Assembly (NCBI RefSeq): GCF_030272615.1
Contig: NC_081408.1
Span: 203,817,113 to 203,881,112 of the forward strand
Reading direction: 5' to 3'
DNA length: 64,000 bases
DNA from: Cryptomeria japonica
Taxonomy: Eukaryota; Streptophyta; Pinopsida; Cupressales; Cupressaceae
Under the pieces are notes generated by a model. That model saw nothing but the letters and a program-made list of their open reading frames with translations, did no database searches and was not told the origin of the DNA. This document shows, piece after piece, positions 11,516 through 22,389 of the stretch (position 1 is its first letter; each line of letters begins with the position of its first letter). The position numbers and the translations under genes were made by a program.

Positions 11516-13038
11516 ACCTGATCTAATTTTGCCTTCTTGGATTTTTGTTCTCCATTGGACTGTGACTTCCTCACCACTCTGAAAAATTGCTCTTTCTGCT
11601 TTGCATTTCCTACTTCCTCCTTAGACTCTGTTTCTAAGGCTACCAGAGATACAACATAGGTCCTTTTAGGTTTCTCCTTCTAATTCAACACACCTTTCCT
11701 AGATGGCCTAGTTTTTGCAGATTGTGCCACTAGAGTAGGAGCAGACTTGGTCTCTTTTTGTGCATTGCCTTCCCTTTCTTTCTTCACCAACTCCTGGGTG
11801 AAACCCATTTGAACTGCAACCTCCTCAACTATCTTTTGTAACTATTATTTTCCAGGTAGGTGTACTAATTCACATGTGCAAATTGAGTTCCTTCTCCTTG
11901 AAATTACCAAATGTCCCTTCCTTAGGGTCAATTGGTTGACTTAGAGGGTGTTGGGCATAAGCCTCAAGAGTAACAGAGTCAAATTCATACCCCATGAGCA
12001 TGATCCATACAATCCTAGGCTCCATTGCTTCCATTAGGCATCGATCCTTGTCAACAATGAAGCAAATTGTTTTCTCATACTTTTCAACAACCTCCTTACG
12101 GATCCTTTCCCCGCTATTCACTACTACTTGGAAGGTTTTGAAATATCCTTAGAGAGAAGATATTCTTATTGGTGCATCAGCAATTCCCCATAATCCTTAT
12201 TTGATTTGCATGTCTACCATTCTGTCATAGGCCCATTGGACTTTTCCTTTCACACTGGGTATGTCATTCAAGAAGTACAAAGCCAAGCAAATAAAAAGTG
12301 TACCATATTAAAATATGTGCTTTTTATCCTACTTGATTTTCTTCAAATTGTTTAATAGCTAATTCAGGAGGGTGGTGCACATGTACAACCTTTTATCATC
12401 CATAAGCATCTGGTATGTAGAGTAAATAGCAGTACTAGGAATAGAGTTGTACCTACTTGACTGGTAAACCTTGTATCTATCTACCATCCATGCAAATTTC
12501 ACATAATTCTCTAGGATTTCATTTATCGTCATGCTATCAAACTTTGAGCCTATGGTGGCTATAACGGTCTCATTTGATAGTTTCCTCAAACTAGGCATAT
12601 CATCGGTTTTAGCTAGGCCTATCACGACATGGATTGCCTGCTTGGTGATTTTGTGTGGCCTATCAAGCCATATAAACTCATCATGAACATGACTAAGAAT
12701 CTACCAGATCGATTCTGCCTCTTCAAAAAATGAAAAATGCACGAACTCTGAGAAACCCTTGTCCTGAAGATCCTTATACTCGAGTTTGAGATTTCCTAAA
12801 CCGTCAGCCAAATGCTTGTTGTATAGGTCCAGCATGTCTACATTTCCAATCTCTTCGAGGTTACAATGAATGTAAGACCTGATATATTTATTATTAAGAA
12901 CTACATAGGGCACTGATGAAAATGCAACTTCTGGATCATGGACTCAACTGACTTAAAAGGGTGTTTCTTGAAAATAGGTCGGGCTCTATCTTTTATCTCA
13001 ACCACCAATGGGGAAGCAACACCAAAATTTGAAGCCAT
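11516..13038 (-). pseudogene. N-terminal part of ORF2 (element B)
   Basis: The ATG at 13038 starts a frame beginning MASNFGVASPLVVEIKD, which is the only preserved ORF2 start on the minus strand. The domain shared with A and C follows: VDMLDLYNKHLA (about 12850-12815), the HVHDEFIWL motif (about 12690-12665), KITKQAI, and the YQMLMDDKRLY segment (about 12420-12385). Frameshifts and stops interrupt it several times. It ends in the basic linker at 11516, where the element is broken. No known domain is recognised. Confidence 0.62.
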
Positions 13039-13402
13039 CTCAAATGCTAGGTTTTGTGAAAATAGAAAGCATAAATAGATAAATATCTTGCTTCACAACC
13101 GAGCGCTGAAATTTGCTTAGGGGTAGCTGAAAATGCTATAGAAATTGCCAAATCATTTTGCTCTCTTCTCTACTCAAATTGCCTGATCACATGTTTCAAA
13201 ATTAAACTTTTAAATGCACTTTTATCCTTCGAAAACCTAATTTTTCACTATAATATATGCAACAACTGGTTATCATGATTTTCATAGAGTCTCATATCAG
13301 AGCATCAAATCTTCTTAGAAACTTCTAGATAATAACTACACATCTGATTTAAGCCTTCTACAACCTTTTGGAATCAATTTTAGACCACCAAAGATGGGGT
13401 TC

Positions 13403-14576
13403 TTAGAATCTACATGAAAAGCTCCCCCTAAGGCATAAAGCCCTAGTTGAGGAAGATCCTACACCAGATTGGGGTGTAGACCCATTATCAGCTTTAGATT
13501 CATGTTTTTTAACCCACATCTTTGCATGCTTCTCCTTCATCTCTTCTACTTTTGGTTTTCCCTTCTCATTTGATTTTTTCTTGTCTATCAAAGCATTGTT
13601 CTTGCTTATGTAGAAATTTCCAATATGAATGGTTTTATTACATGCACGACAAACAACATTATTCTACATAGATTTGAAGTTCATTTGATTTGGTCTTGTC
13701 CTACACTGATTAGAGATATGTCCAAACATCCCACATGCATAGCATCTCTTGTAGTGAAATTTATTCACTACTACTCGACACATGTTTGACTTCTGACCAA
13801 AATTATTGCATATGAAATATTGACCAGTAAAGGTAGGAACATTATTCATGTTGTTCATTCCATTATTCATCTTACTTCTACGTTGATTCACCATGTGACC
13901 AAATTTATTGTAAGTAAAGCATCTACCATTAAATTTGTGAGGATTAGGCTATCTTACCAAAGGAGTCTTTCTCTTCTTTTGATAAGCTTTAGCATTGCCT
14001 TTGTCCAGATCTAGAGGATTCACCTTTCTCAAATCCAAGACCTCGCATGTCCTTTCCATGTCTCTGACTATCCAACATCTCATCAAGCCTTGCTGATCTA
14101 GCTTTGAAATTTTCTTTGTAATCATTAGCAGTAGCAAGTTAATCTATTAAGGTATCAATCTGTCTTTCAATTTCTTGACCATTATTCCTTGACTATGTAA
14201 ACTCAAGCTTCAACTGATCATTCTCAGAGGTAATCCTGAAGCATTCATTAGCTCTTTCCTTCAATGATTGTGCCAGATTCTCTTCATTCTTCTTCCAGTC
14301 CTCAATATCCTTAGTTAGTCTCATCACAATGGATTGCATCTCATTCTTTAAAGAAACATTCTCTCTCTGAAGCTTGTTAAATTCATCATATTCTTCTTGG
14401 TATTTCATGACCGGATCTTCTTTCCTCCTGTCTCTAGAAATGTTTCCTTGATCTTTCAAGTCATTAATGAAATCATCAGCAACATTTAGGTTCTTCTTCA
14501 AGGTATAGATCTCTTTTCTAGCTATACCAAGATCCTCAAGTGTCGCACTGAGTTGTCTGTGGAAATCGAAATCCAT
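13403..14576 (-). pseudogene. ORF1 of the pol-less family (element B): coiled coil plus CCHC knuckles
   Basis: The start codon at 14576 lies about 55 bases from the primer site. Codons 1-127 (14576-14193) are open and strongly coiled-coil (KKNLNVADDFINDLKDQ, LKERANECFRITSENDQLKLE). One frameshift separates this from the rest. The knuckle block (about 13935-13620) contains CFTYNKFGHMVNQ, FICNNFGQKSNMC, an intact CYACGMFGHISNQC, and CRACNKTIHIGNF, so four knuckle positions with one fully intact. A Lys-rich tail ends at 13403. Its place directly after the primer site and its zinc knuckles suggest a Gag-like role, but there is no UBN2 capsid domain. Confidence 0.7.
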
Positions 14577-14630
14577 TCAATAAATCTACCAGACCTTCCT
14601 CAAGCGGTTAATCTTCCTCAAAGGAACTAA

Positions 14631-14642
14631 GCTCTGGTACCA
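14631..14642 (-). other. Primer binding site of element B
   Basis: The minus strand reads TGGTACCAGAGC, one base different from the initiator tRNA-Met site, five bases inside the LTR boundary. Confidence 0.85.
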
Positions 14643-14647
14643 ATTAT

Positions 14648-15626
14648 TGGAATCAAGGATCACTAAGAGTGGGGGTGGGTGAATCAGTGATCTAGCGATT
14701 AGCAGATTTTCAAACTTAACTTTAAACCATCATAAGAAAACACTTAAAACAAAAATGTAGAAGCATGAAACAAACAACCATAATATCATAACACAAGTAT
14801 TTTTATGTGGAAACTCAAATGGGAAAAACCATGGTGGGATTTGAACCCACAATATTATTCCACTATGGCCAGTAGTAAAACAATATTACAAAATGGGAAT
14901 GCATAGGCATTCAAGTACACTGTCTAGAGCTGATTGCTCAATTACAATAACTCAAAAGGCTACAACCCTCAGGGAATTCTCACTGACTTACAAAGCTACT
15001 ACAATAATGAATTACAATGTTTTCATTGTAAAATAGCATCAACAATGCCTGGATGAGTTCCGGTTAAGTACTGAATGCACTGACTAGATCAACTTCTATG
15101 TTCTGCTCTATTATGCCCTATAATATATCTCAGTCAACTACTAGATCACGAATGCACACACGAAACTATGCCAAATTCGATTCTTGATCACCTCTCGCTC
15201 ACATACAATCGCACCATACACCAAATAGACTAGTGACACTAAACTTATATATCAGTAGCCACAAAATAGATCATTCATCATGTTGGCCTGAAGATGTAAA
15301 GTATACTCACATGTTGGCTTGACCGGATCCAAAAAGATAAATGTGGATCACCGAAACAATAAGGAAATGATGTGTCTAAGTCATATCAATCATCCCAAAC
15401 ATGCTTCAATGAACCGCAATCACCGGAAAGCTTCCAGACCCAAAACTGCTATATTCATCCTAAAATACTAGTTAATCAGCTACCAGTTAACACACGCTTT
15501 TGGATGAAAAGATTCACGACTACCAGATTAAATCTCCATGAAAATTTTTCATCGATGATAATCCTAAACCAATAATCAATCATCGGAAACCACTGAAAAT
15601 CACCGGATGAGTGTCAATTGCCAACA
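14648..15626 (-). repeat. 5' LTR of element B
   Basis: Complete at 979 bases with TG...CA ends (plus-strand TGGAATCAAG to TTGCCAACA). It is a full-length relative of the A 3' LTR. It is followed at 15627 by Gypsy G3 coding sequence, so B lies inside G3. Confidence 0.86.
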
Positions 15627-17640
15627 CATGTGCTATAACCCAAGTTCACTAAGTGAAGCCTCCATGCGTCGCTACTAAATATGGCATTCACATTGAGAGA
15701 TTATATTTTATATTCTTTGGTAGTATTTGAAGGATTATAGCCAAGTCCAAATGCATCTTCACATATGTTATTCTCTAAAGGAACTTTAATCTGTTGTTCA
15801 TTTGTGCCAAAACCATTGCCATTATATCCACTCTTAGATAAAATGTGATTCAAACCTGGACCATAAAGGGATATCATATTGGAAAGATATGGTGGAGCAT
15901 CATACGTCTCAATGCCATAGTTAGGTTTGAATTATAAGCTGCCACAAAATTGTTGCTTAGTTCTCTAGACAAAGTGGGTTGCTTTTTAGTCTTAGGCTCT
16001 CTTGGAGTGACTTTGTATTCTCCTACAAATTTAGGTGTAAAGTCTAAGGTACCCCAATCATCTTCCAAGAGAACTTATTCTGGTGAGAAATTATCTTTAG
16101 GAGGAGATGGTGTTTCAATGTGAGTACAAGAAGAATCAAGAGTACTCAAGGAAATAGGCATACTTGAAGATGTAGGAGCATTTTCAAAAGAATTGGAAGT
16201 AGTTGAACAAGAAGATGAGGTTTGAAAAGGAACTTGTAAATTGGTATCATCAAATACAGTATAAATCTTACTATTTTAGATGAGCTTAAGTTGCCTATAC
16301 AAAGTAGAAGGGACAACTTGCATACAATGAAGCCAAGGTCACCCTAATAGAAGGTAATAATTAAGATCATCACGCATGACATGAATAGATGTAGGTAAAA
16401 TAATAGGTCCCACCTTGATAGGTAGGGTTATAGTACCTAAATAAGATCTACTAACATTATCAAAGCCATGAATAGTAAGAGAATCTTGTTTAATAAGAGA
16501 TGTATCCACCTTGATTTTATGCAATAGCCTAATGCTACAAACATTAAGTCTAGATCCATTATCAAAAAGGGTTATTCTTATACCATTACCATTGATAGGG
16601 AAAATAATCATAAGAGGATCATATTGATGTTCGATCTCATGGGAGGACAACTCGTCTTGTGTGAATACAATTTGATCTCTGGATGTTGTCATGAAGTCAA
16701 TTAGAGAAGCCATATTATTAGGTGTCACTACAGGTGGGACATCTAAGTTCTTTAAAGAATATTGTAACATTCCATGATGAGCAGATGAAGTTTGAATCAA
16801 ATCCCAAAGAGATATCTTGGTAGGAGTATCTTTAAGTTGTTCAATAAGACATACTCTTTACCAAGAGTTTGTGATATAGGATGTTCTTGTGAAAGAATAA
16901 GTTGAGAAGAAGGAAGTGAAGATGGAATATCTAGAGGAGGATTAGGTTTCCTATTATTTCATGTATTATATGTGTGGGCAACTGAATTATAATTCTATTG
17001 GGTAATTTGTTTAGAATACTCATAAGGGCTCTTAGTAGGATAACCTCCTTGCATAGAAATAACTGGTTTGTTAAGAGTGTAAAAGGCATCATTAGTATAA
17101 CCACCTTGAACCACAAAGAGAGGTTTGTTTAGAGGTTGATAATTCAGAGAAGGACTAGCACCCTAGACTGTAAAAGGGGTTTTATTAACTGTTTCATAAC
17201 CATTTACATGCATCATATTAACAAAATATGGTTTGGGAAATTGTTAGGAAGATCTAGTAGAGCTGAAATTATCAAGCAGTTCAACCTTAAACATGTCTTC
17301 GTGAATAGGACCTTCTTAGGATTGAATAAAAGAATTATATTGATAGAAGGGATTATTAATGATATCAAACCCTCATGACCTAAGATTGTTCTCTTGCTAC
17401 AAGGTGTGCTTATGAATTTTAGAGGAAGGATAAACATCATTCATATCAAAAATATTATTGAAAGAAGTGTCGATAGTCTATTCTTGCACCAAAATGTTAT
17501 CATGAATAGGATCAATTTTGGGAGATAGACTAGAAGTATGCATTAATGTTTCATCCCTAGAGGTAAGTTATTGAAAGAGGGTATAGTGTTAGTAGGAAAG
17601 ATCATATTGTAAAGAAAGAAATTTTCTGCCCCAAGGATGA
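15627..17640 (-). pseudogene. gag-pol: Gypsy G3 polyprotein N-terminus and protease, broken
   Basis: The clearest stretch is 16800-16339, which reads through a segment homologous to G2 (SLKNLDVPP, then FTQDELSSHEIEHQYDPLMI) into an aspartic protease with FDNGSRLNVC, where DNG replaces the usual DSG or DGG. YYLLLG closes the protease. Upstream (17130-16850) another frame gives GGYTNDAFYTLNKP and SVAHTYNT, both matching G2. Downstream (16070-15630) EDDWGTLDFTPKFVGEY and SGYNGNGFG match the G2 protease-to-RT linker. As in G2, no Retrotrans_gag domain or zinc knuckle is seen between the LTR and the protease. Confidence 0.72.
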
Positions 17641-17683
17641 TGAATCATAGAGAAAAAATCCACCCTTTCATACCTCATTCAAA

Positions 17684-17692
17684 CTGGCGCCA
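17684..17692 (-). other. Gypsy-type primer binding site (G3)
   Basis: The minus strand reads TTGGCGCCAG three or four bases inside the LTR end at 17696. TGGCGCC is a common start of plant Gypsy primer sites. I do not assign the tRNA. Confidence 0.6.
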
Positions 17693-17695
17693 AGG

Positions 17696-18717
17696 TGAGC
17701 CAGGGGATGAAGATAATCATACTATGCTAACAGCTTGCAGAGAAGACTTTTGAATGGCTTTTTCGAGCCTCTTTCCTAGGGATGAGCACATAGAGCTAGG
17801 AAACTAGTATGACGTGTTGTCATCCTATATAGATGGGGCATAGAAACCATATGAGAATAATAAACCTACTTATAATATTAAATGCTTAGGAAAAGTGTAA
17901 TAGAATAAACTGACAATGCAAAACATGAAAAACGATTGAGGAAAAGGTGATAAAGGAGATTCACTGATGGTCCTCAACTGAGGCCTCCCACTAAATGATC
18001 TTCTTTCCATGATCGAGAACCTACACACAAACAAGAAGGGAAAATTATGGGGTTGTATTTTGGAGTCCACCTAAGTCAGAACGTCATTTTGGTGTTTCCA
18101 CCGCCACAAATAACCAAGATAGAAGCCATGGCGATAATAAGTGATAAAGTTAATTGGAAAATAATGCAAGATAAAGGATGCTAATACATAAACGAAGGGA
18201 AAAGAGAATAAATAAACTCCCCTTGCACAATTCTTATGAAGATAAATTTGTGAGGTATTCAAAGATCTGCAACAATGGTGGTCTTCACAATAGAAAATGT
18301 GAATTCTATCAAAAAAGATCTCGCCAAGAGTTTCAACCTGTAAAAGATGAGCGATTTGCCAAAGGAATCCTATCAAATTCCTTCAAATGTAATATATAAA
18401 GGCCTTGAGAAGAAAACCAATGTTGGTGAGAACATTCAGAGGCATTACAATTCCTTCAAGGCATAGGTGTAATGCTCAAACAACAACCTACAAACAATTA
18501 GATTTGTTGGATGCTAGCACATTTCATGGATGTTTCCGCACCACACCTTAGTCCCCGAAGGTGACAGGTTGGCAGAGTTGGAAAAATACCTACCTGGAGA
18601 TAACTGGGTGATCCAAGTAGACAAAAGGACAAAGGTGGCAATACCTGACCTCTGATGACATGGAGGAAGGAGCCATTTGTTGCGTTGAATCACAAAGGGA
18701 GAGATTTTTATATTACA
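17696..18717 (-). repeat. LTR of Gypsy G3, flanked by both a primer site and a polypurine tract
   Basis: 1022 bases with TG...CA ends (element orientation TGTAATATAA to GGCTCA). Its 3' side is followed by a primer site and coding sequence. Its 5' side, where host DNA is expected, is preceded by a polypurine tract (18735-18718). It therefore behaves as the shared LTR between two elements in tandem. Several ORFs within it are chance frames. Confidence 0.72.
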
Positions 18718-18735
18718 TTTTCCCCCCACTTTAGT
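18718..18735 (-). other. Polypurine tract abutting the G3 LTR
   Basis: The minus strand reads ACTAAAGTGGGGGGAAAA directly before TGTAATAT. It matches the CTAAAGTGGGGGCTAAA tracts of G2 and G4, and the bases upstream (TACTTTAGCTT) also match G4. Confidence 0.72.
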
Positions 18736-19790
18736 GAGCATGTCTTTGTTAAGAGATGTGAAGCTAAAGTAGAGGAAACTGGAGAGTTGCGATAGGGAGA
18801 CAAATTTTCATTGATTAGATGAGGTTGCCCCCTAGTGAGATGAAGCTGAGATTTGGAATAGATATTGCTAATTGATAAATCACAAACATGGTAGTTGTAG
18901 TCTAGCATATTGGATGGAAGGATAAATGATAGATTTAAGATTGGTAAAATAGCATAATAGAAACAAGCCTCACTTTCGAGGAAAGCCCCTAGTTACAAAA
19001 AAAGATACAAGAGAAGTGGTTGTCATGATATGAGATGCGCCGATATGGATAGAAAAGTGCATTATGCTAGATAACCATATGATAGGGCTTGTGATATATG
19101 CCAATATGGATGACCATACGATGGAGAGATGGGATAGATAGGTTTTTCCAGCATGGGTAGTGATACACTAGATAACCATGAGACTGGGTGATCAAAGATA
19201 GATTTGGTAAGTAGTAGATTAGGTGCTAACGGGGCAAACAAAAGAGATAGATTAAATGTTTTGGCCCCTATCTATCGCAACACCCTACACCACCAAAAAT
19301 ATAGCATAACACGAAGAATATCACTAGACCCAGAAAATATTCAATAATTTGTACAATGATCAATACAGACCACCGAAACAAATAGGACATTATTAGGACA
19401 CACCAACAAGCACGTTAGAACCATCTGCAATAGCTACAACAACACCACTTAATCAAATCTTCATTGATCAACATGCTAACACTCAAGAACACTTATCAAA
19501 AACAACTCAGATAAGAAAGATAGCTTGCGGAGCATCAAATCACAAAGAATCTAAAATGAAGATACTCATAAAAATCCCCAACACTCTTCCAATTTTGCAG
19601 CCAAAGATATGATCATACTAGAGCACAACAGATCAAACACCATAATAGTACAATACTGGACACTAAAAACCAATCTCCATACTGAAATCCTCAACTCGAT
19701 CAAATAATCACATAGAATCATGGAATCAATAAAGAATGAAGTATTTCTAGTGTATTCAACATCCCAAATAGATAAACCAACTAGATCTAT
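18736..19790 (-). other. Remnant 3' internal Gypsy sequence, no gene
   Basis: The first 100 bases resemble the 3' non-coding end of G2 and G4. Beyond about 19260 the composition turns A/C-rich and I recognise nothing. No open frame carries a known motif. Confidence 0.4.
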
Positions 19791-19865
19791 TGGAATCTGA
19801 GTACACTGAGAGAGGGGGGTGAATTAGTGTTCTACCGGTATGATCAATTTTAAGCTTATTAAAAC
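19791..19865 (-). repeat. LTR fragment of the pol-less family, cut by G1
   Basis: Starts TGGAATCTGAG and continues with GAGAGAGGGGGGTGAATTAG and TCTACCGG, matching the first 70 bases of the A and B LTRs. It ends exactly where the G1 LTR starts at 19866, so G1 inserted into this LTR. The other side may be the fragment at 61653-61715. Confidence 0.72.
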
Positions 19866-21185
19866 TGTAGACGTATAAAAATGACCATATTCCTAAATGA
19901 ATATTTTATGTTCATTCCTCTATTTAGTTAAATCTAATTTAATTAAATTACCTACATTCTTCTATTTTATTAATTAAATTATTCAATTTACTTAGTTAAA
20001 TTCACTTATGTCATTTAATTGAATAAATCATTTTATTCAATTAAACCTCTTCTCTCTACTTTTAATTAGATTTATATTTAATTAATAGTTCACCCCAAAT
20101 TGAATAAATCTAGTTTATTCAATTTCCCAAATTACAACTAAATTGAAATAAAACATTTTATTTTAATTAAATCCTTTTATTCCTCATCCACTTGCAAAAT
20201 CCTACATGTCCCACTTTCCTCCTAAACCCCCTTCTAGACTCTTCTAATCACTTCTAAATTATCCTAACCCATCTCCTAAATATTGTCACATCCCTAAGCA
20301 AGGGGAAGTCACTTCTCAAACCCTCAAAGTCTTTGAAAACCATTAAAGGCTCCAAGTCTTCAACAACTTAAACCTTGAAAGTCTTCCAAACCATTAATGG
20401 TTAACTCAACCCTCTTACATGGTTAGATATTTTTTTACTAACTTAACCCTCATCTAACCCAAGGGTCTCATCAAGCATTCATTGCTTTGACCATGGTTAT
20501 CCCTTTAACCCTTGCACAAGAGTTTATCCTTTGGGTAAAAGCTTTATGCATTGGATAATCCTAACCTAACCTTAACCCTTACCACCTAGGGTAACCATGA
20601 GGTCTTCTCAGGCATTTAATATTTCCATCCTCCCCTCTCAACTAGTCTTATGTTGATAATTGTCACCATTTCATTGGTGAAAATTATAAACATGGATTAC
20701 CAACTTTCAAACTTGACTCTTGATTAACTCTTTCAATCCTGGCTATCCATTGCCCTATTTTCACTATAAATAGAGCTCTCCTTCCTCCATTTTAAAGATC
20801 CATGCAAGCTTTAGTATCTCATTTATGCTCAATTTTATCAACACATTTAGCCTCTTTTGTATTAGGAAATAGTCTAAATAAGCATTTTTAGGGTATTTTC
20901 TTTATCATTATCTTAGAACATCAACTAGTATATCATGTTAGGATAGTATTGCTACTAACCTTGTCATCTTATAATCTAGTTTACTTCATTTATAGAAGCA
21001 TGCATAGCTAGGATGCGTTTCATGGAAAATTTAATTTAAAGCATCCCACGTTCTTGCATTTGTCATCCCTAAGCCACTTTGCTCAGTGATCTAAGAGCAA
21101 AGGCATTGGCTTGAAGGACCTTGTGAGATAGAGAACCATGGAACCAACTTTTGGAAGTTGAGTCATTCTTCATGACTCCATAACT
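19866..21185 (+). repeat. 5' LTR of G1, first part
   Basis: Begins TGTAGACGTATAAAAATG, identical to the start of the 3' LTR at 58586. About 20 differences were counted by eye over 600 aligned bases (20161-20760), roughly 3 percent. A TATA box (TATAAATA, 20765-20772) marks the promoter. Element C is inserted at 21185 with target duplication TAACT. Confidence 0.9.
20765..20772 (+). promoter_or_regulatory. TATA box of the G1 5' LTR
   Basis: TATAAATA followed by GAGCTCTCCTTCCTCC. The same core is in the 3' LTR at 59475, and a similar arrangement (TATATAAGAGCTCTCTTTC) occurs in the unrelated G2 LTR. Transcription would start some 25-35 bases downstream. Confidence 0.65.
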
Positions 21186-22327
21186 TGTTACTACTTATCG
21201 GATTGCCATTAGTTTTATATCAAAGTTATACTATATACTCTAGTCGGTTATCTATTACCAAGATATTCAGTCCGTATGCACAATCTAGTTGGTTATAGAA
21301 GAAAGCAATCACAGAACATAGTATACACCGAGCTGTCTACCAGGTATCTTTATATGTCTATCGAGCAGCAAAGATGACACACCGAGTTGATATACATCGA
21401 GTGAAATGTGTTACCAGATTCATTGAACTTGGACATGCATATGAAAACATGTTACAAGATCGAGGCACATCTAACCGTTATCACATTGGAAATTGCACTT
21501 AAAGATTGTGTATGATTTGATGTCATCTAACCAATGAAATAATTTTCATGGTTATTCATTCAATAAATCGTGTTTACAAGATCAAAGCAATGAATTGGAT
21601 CACCGTCATAAGAGATCTATTTATACAACATGAGTTAAGAGTTAAAGAGGTGTGTGCATGAGTGTAAGAAGACCGTTACGAAGACACAGAGGTCACCGAG
21701 AAGGTTTTTCAGAGAACAATCAAAGAATAGAGTAAACAGAAGGGTTTACCGAGTTACTATATGGGTTACCAAGGTATTCTATAAGCAAGGTAATCTTATT
21801 CTGAGCACATAGAATCTACTATAACATTCCAGATGTAAAGTTGTAGATATTTGTAATAATTTTATTGTAATATTTTTAAGCTATAAGAGAAACCTTTAAT
21901 AGGGTAAAAGACTCTAATCAAGTCTATAAATTGTAAAGCCTCTAACTAGGTGCAACATTTAGATGAAGTGTTGTAAAATCCTTTAGCAAGGTAGATCTAA
22001 CAGATCTTGTTACTCCTAATAGGGTATGCTATCAGAAATAGCTAAACATGTAGCTCTAACCGAGCACTCTTTATTATTGTAGTAGTGAAGTTTTGGGTGC
22101 CATCCCCACCGCAGTTTTTCTCTCTAACAAAGAGTTTGTGCGTAACCAAAATATATGTGTTATGGAGTGAATCGTGTATGATTGTTATCTACTTGTTTTA
22201 TCTTTATATTATGTTACTGCACTATTCGGTTTATGCATAATAGTAAAGTTATTATTGAAGAAAAGTTTTGAAGTACTGATTCACCCCTCCCCTCTCAGTA
22301 CATTATCTTTCCATATTGGGCCTAACA
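21186..22327 (+). repeat. 5' LTR of element C
   Basis: TG...CA ends. By eye about 50 differences from the 3' LTR over the first 650 bases, mostly transitions, plus a 14-base or so indel. Near the end it carries the GATTCACCCCTCCCCTCTCAG tract, the reverse complement of the tract at the start of the minus-strand LTRs. Transcription signals are not obvious. Confidence 0.9.
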
Positions 22328-22329
22328 GT

Positions 22330-22341
22330 TGGTATCAGAGC
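22330..22341 (+). other. Primer binding site of element C
   Basis: TGGTATCAGAGC, an exact initiator tRNA-Met site, two bases after the LTR end. Confidence 0.93.
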
Positions 22342-22389
22342 TTGAATCTTGGAAAAGGGTTTAACTACCTAAAGAGAAAGATCTTATCA

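Larger units (their letters stand above)
11516..15626 (-). mobile_element. Element B: pol-less LTR element, 3' half deleted
   Basis: In minus orientation: a complete 5' LTR (15626-14648), primer site (14642-14631), ORF1 and the first part of ORF2, then an abrupt junction at about 11515 with the truncated LTR of A. The second half of ORF2, the polypurine tract and the 3' LTR are missing. The layout is what illegitimate recombination between two neighbouring copies would leave. Confidence 0.8.
15627..18717 (-). mobile_element. Element G3: 5' part of a minus-strand Gypsy element
   Basis: In minus orientation: an LTR (18717-17696), a primer site (17692-17684), then a polyprotein N-terminus and protease to 15627, where element B interrupts. 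Reverse transcriptase, RNase H and integrase are absent from the window. The coding part is a relative of G2, but the LTR is different in sequence and shorter (1022 against about 1660 bases), so G3 is a separate subfamily. Confidence 0.78.

Noticed and set aside
5391-15626. A and B as one composite insertion
   Set aside because: The outer flanks ATTAT and CATGT do not match as target duplications, and the junction at about 11515 is a deletion.
3406-18717. G4 and G3 as two ends of one minus-strand element with A and B nested inside
   Set aside because: The LTR starts differ (CGTAGCAAG against TGTAATATA) and do not align, so they are separate elements.
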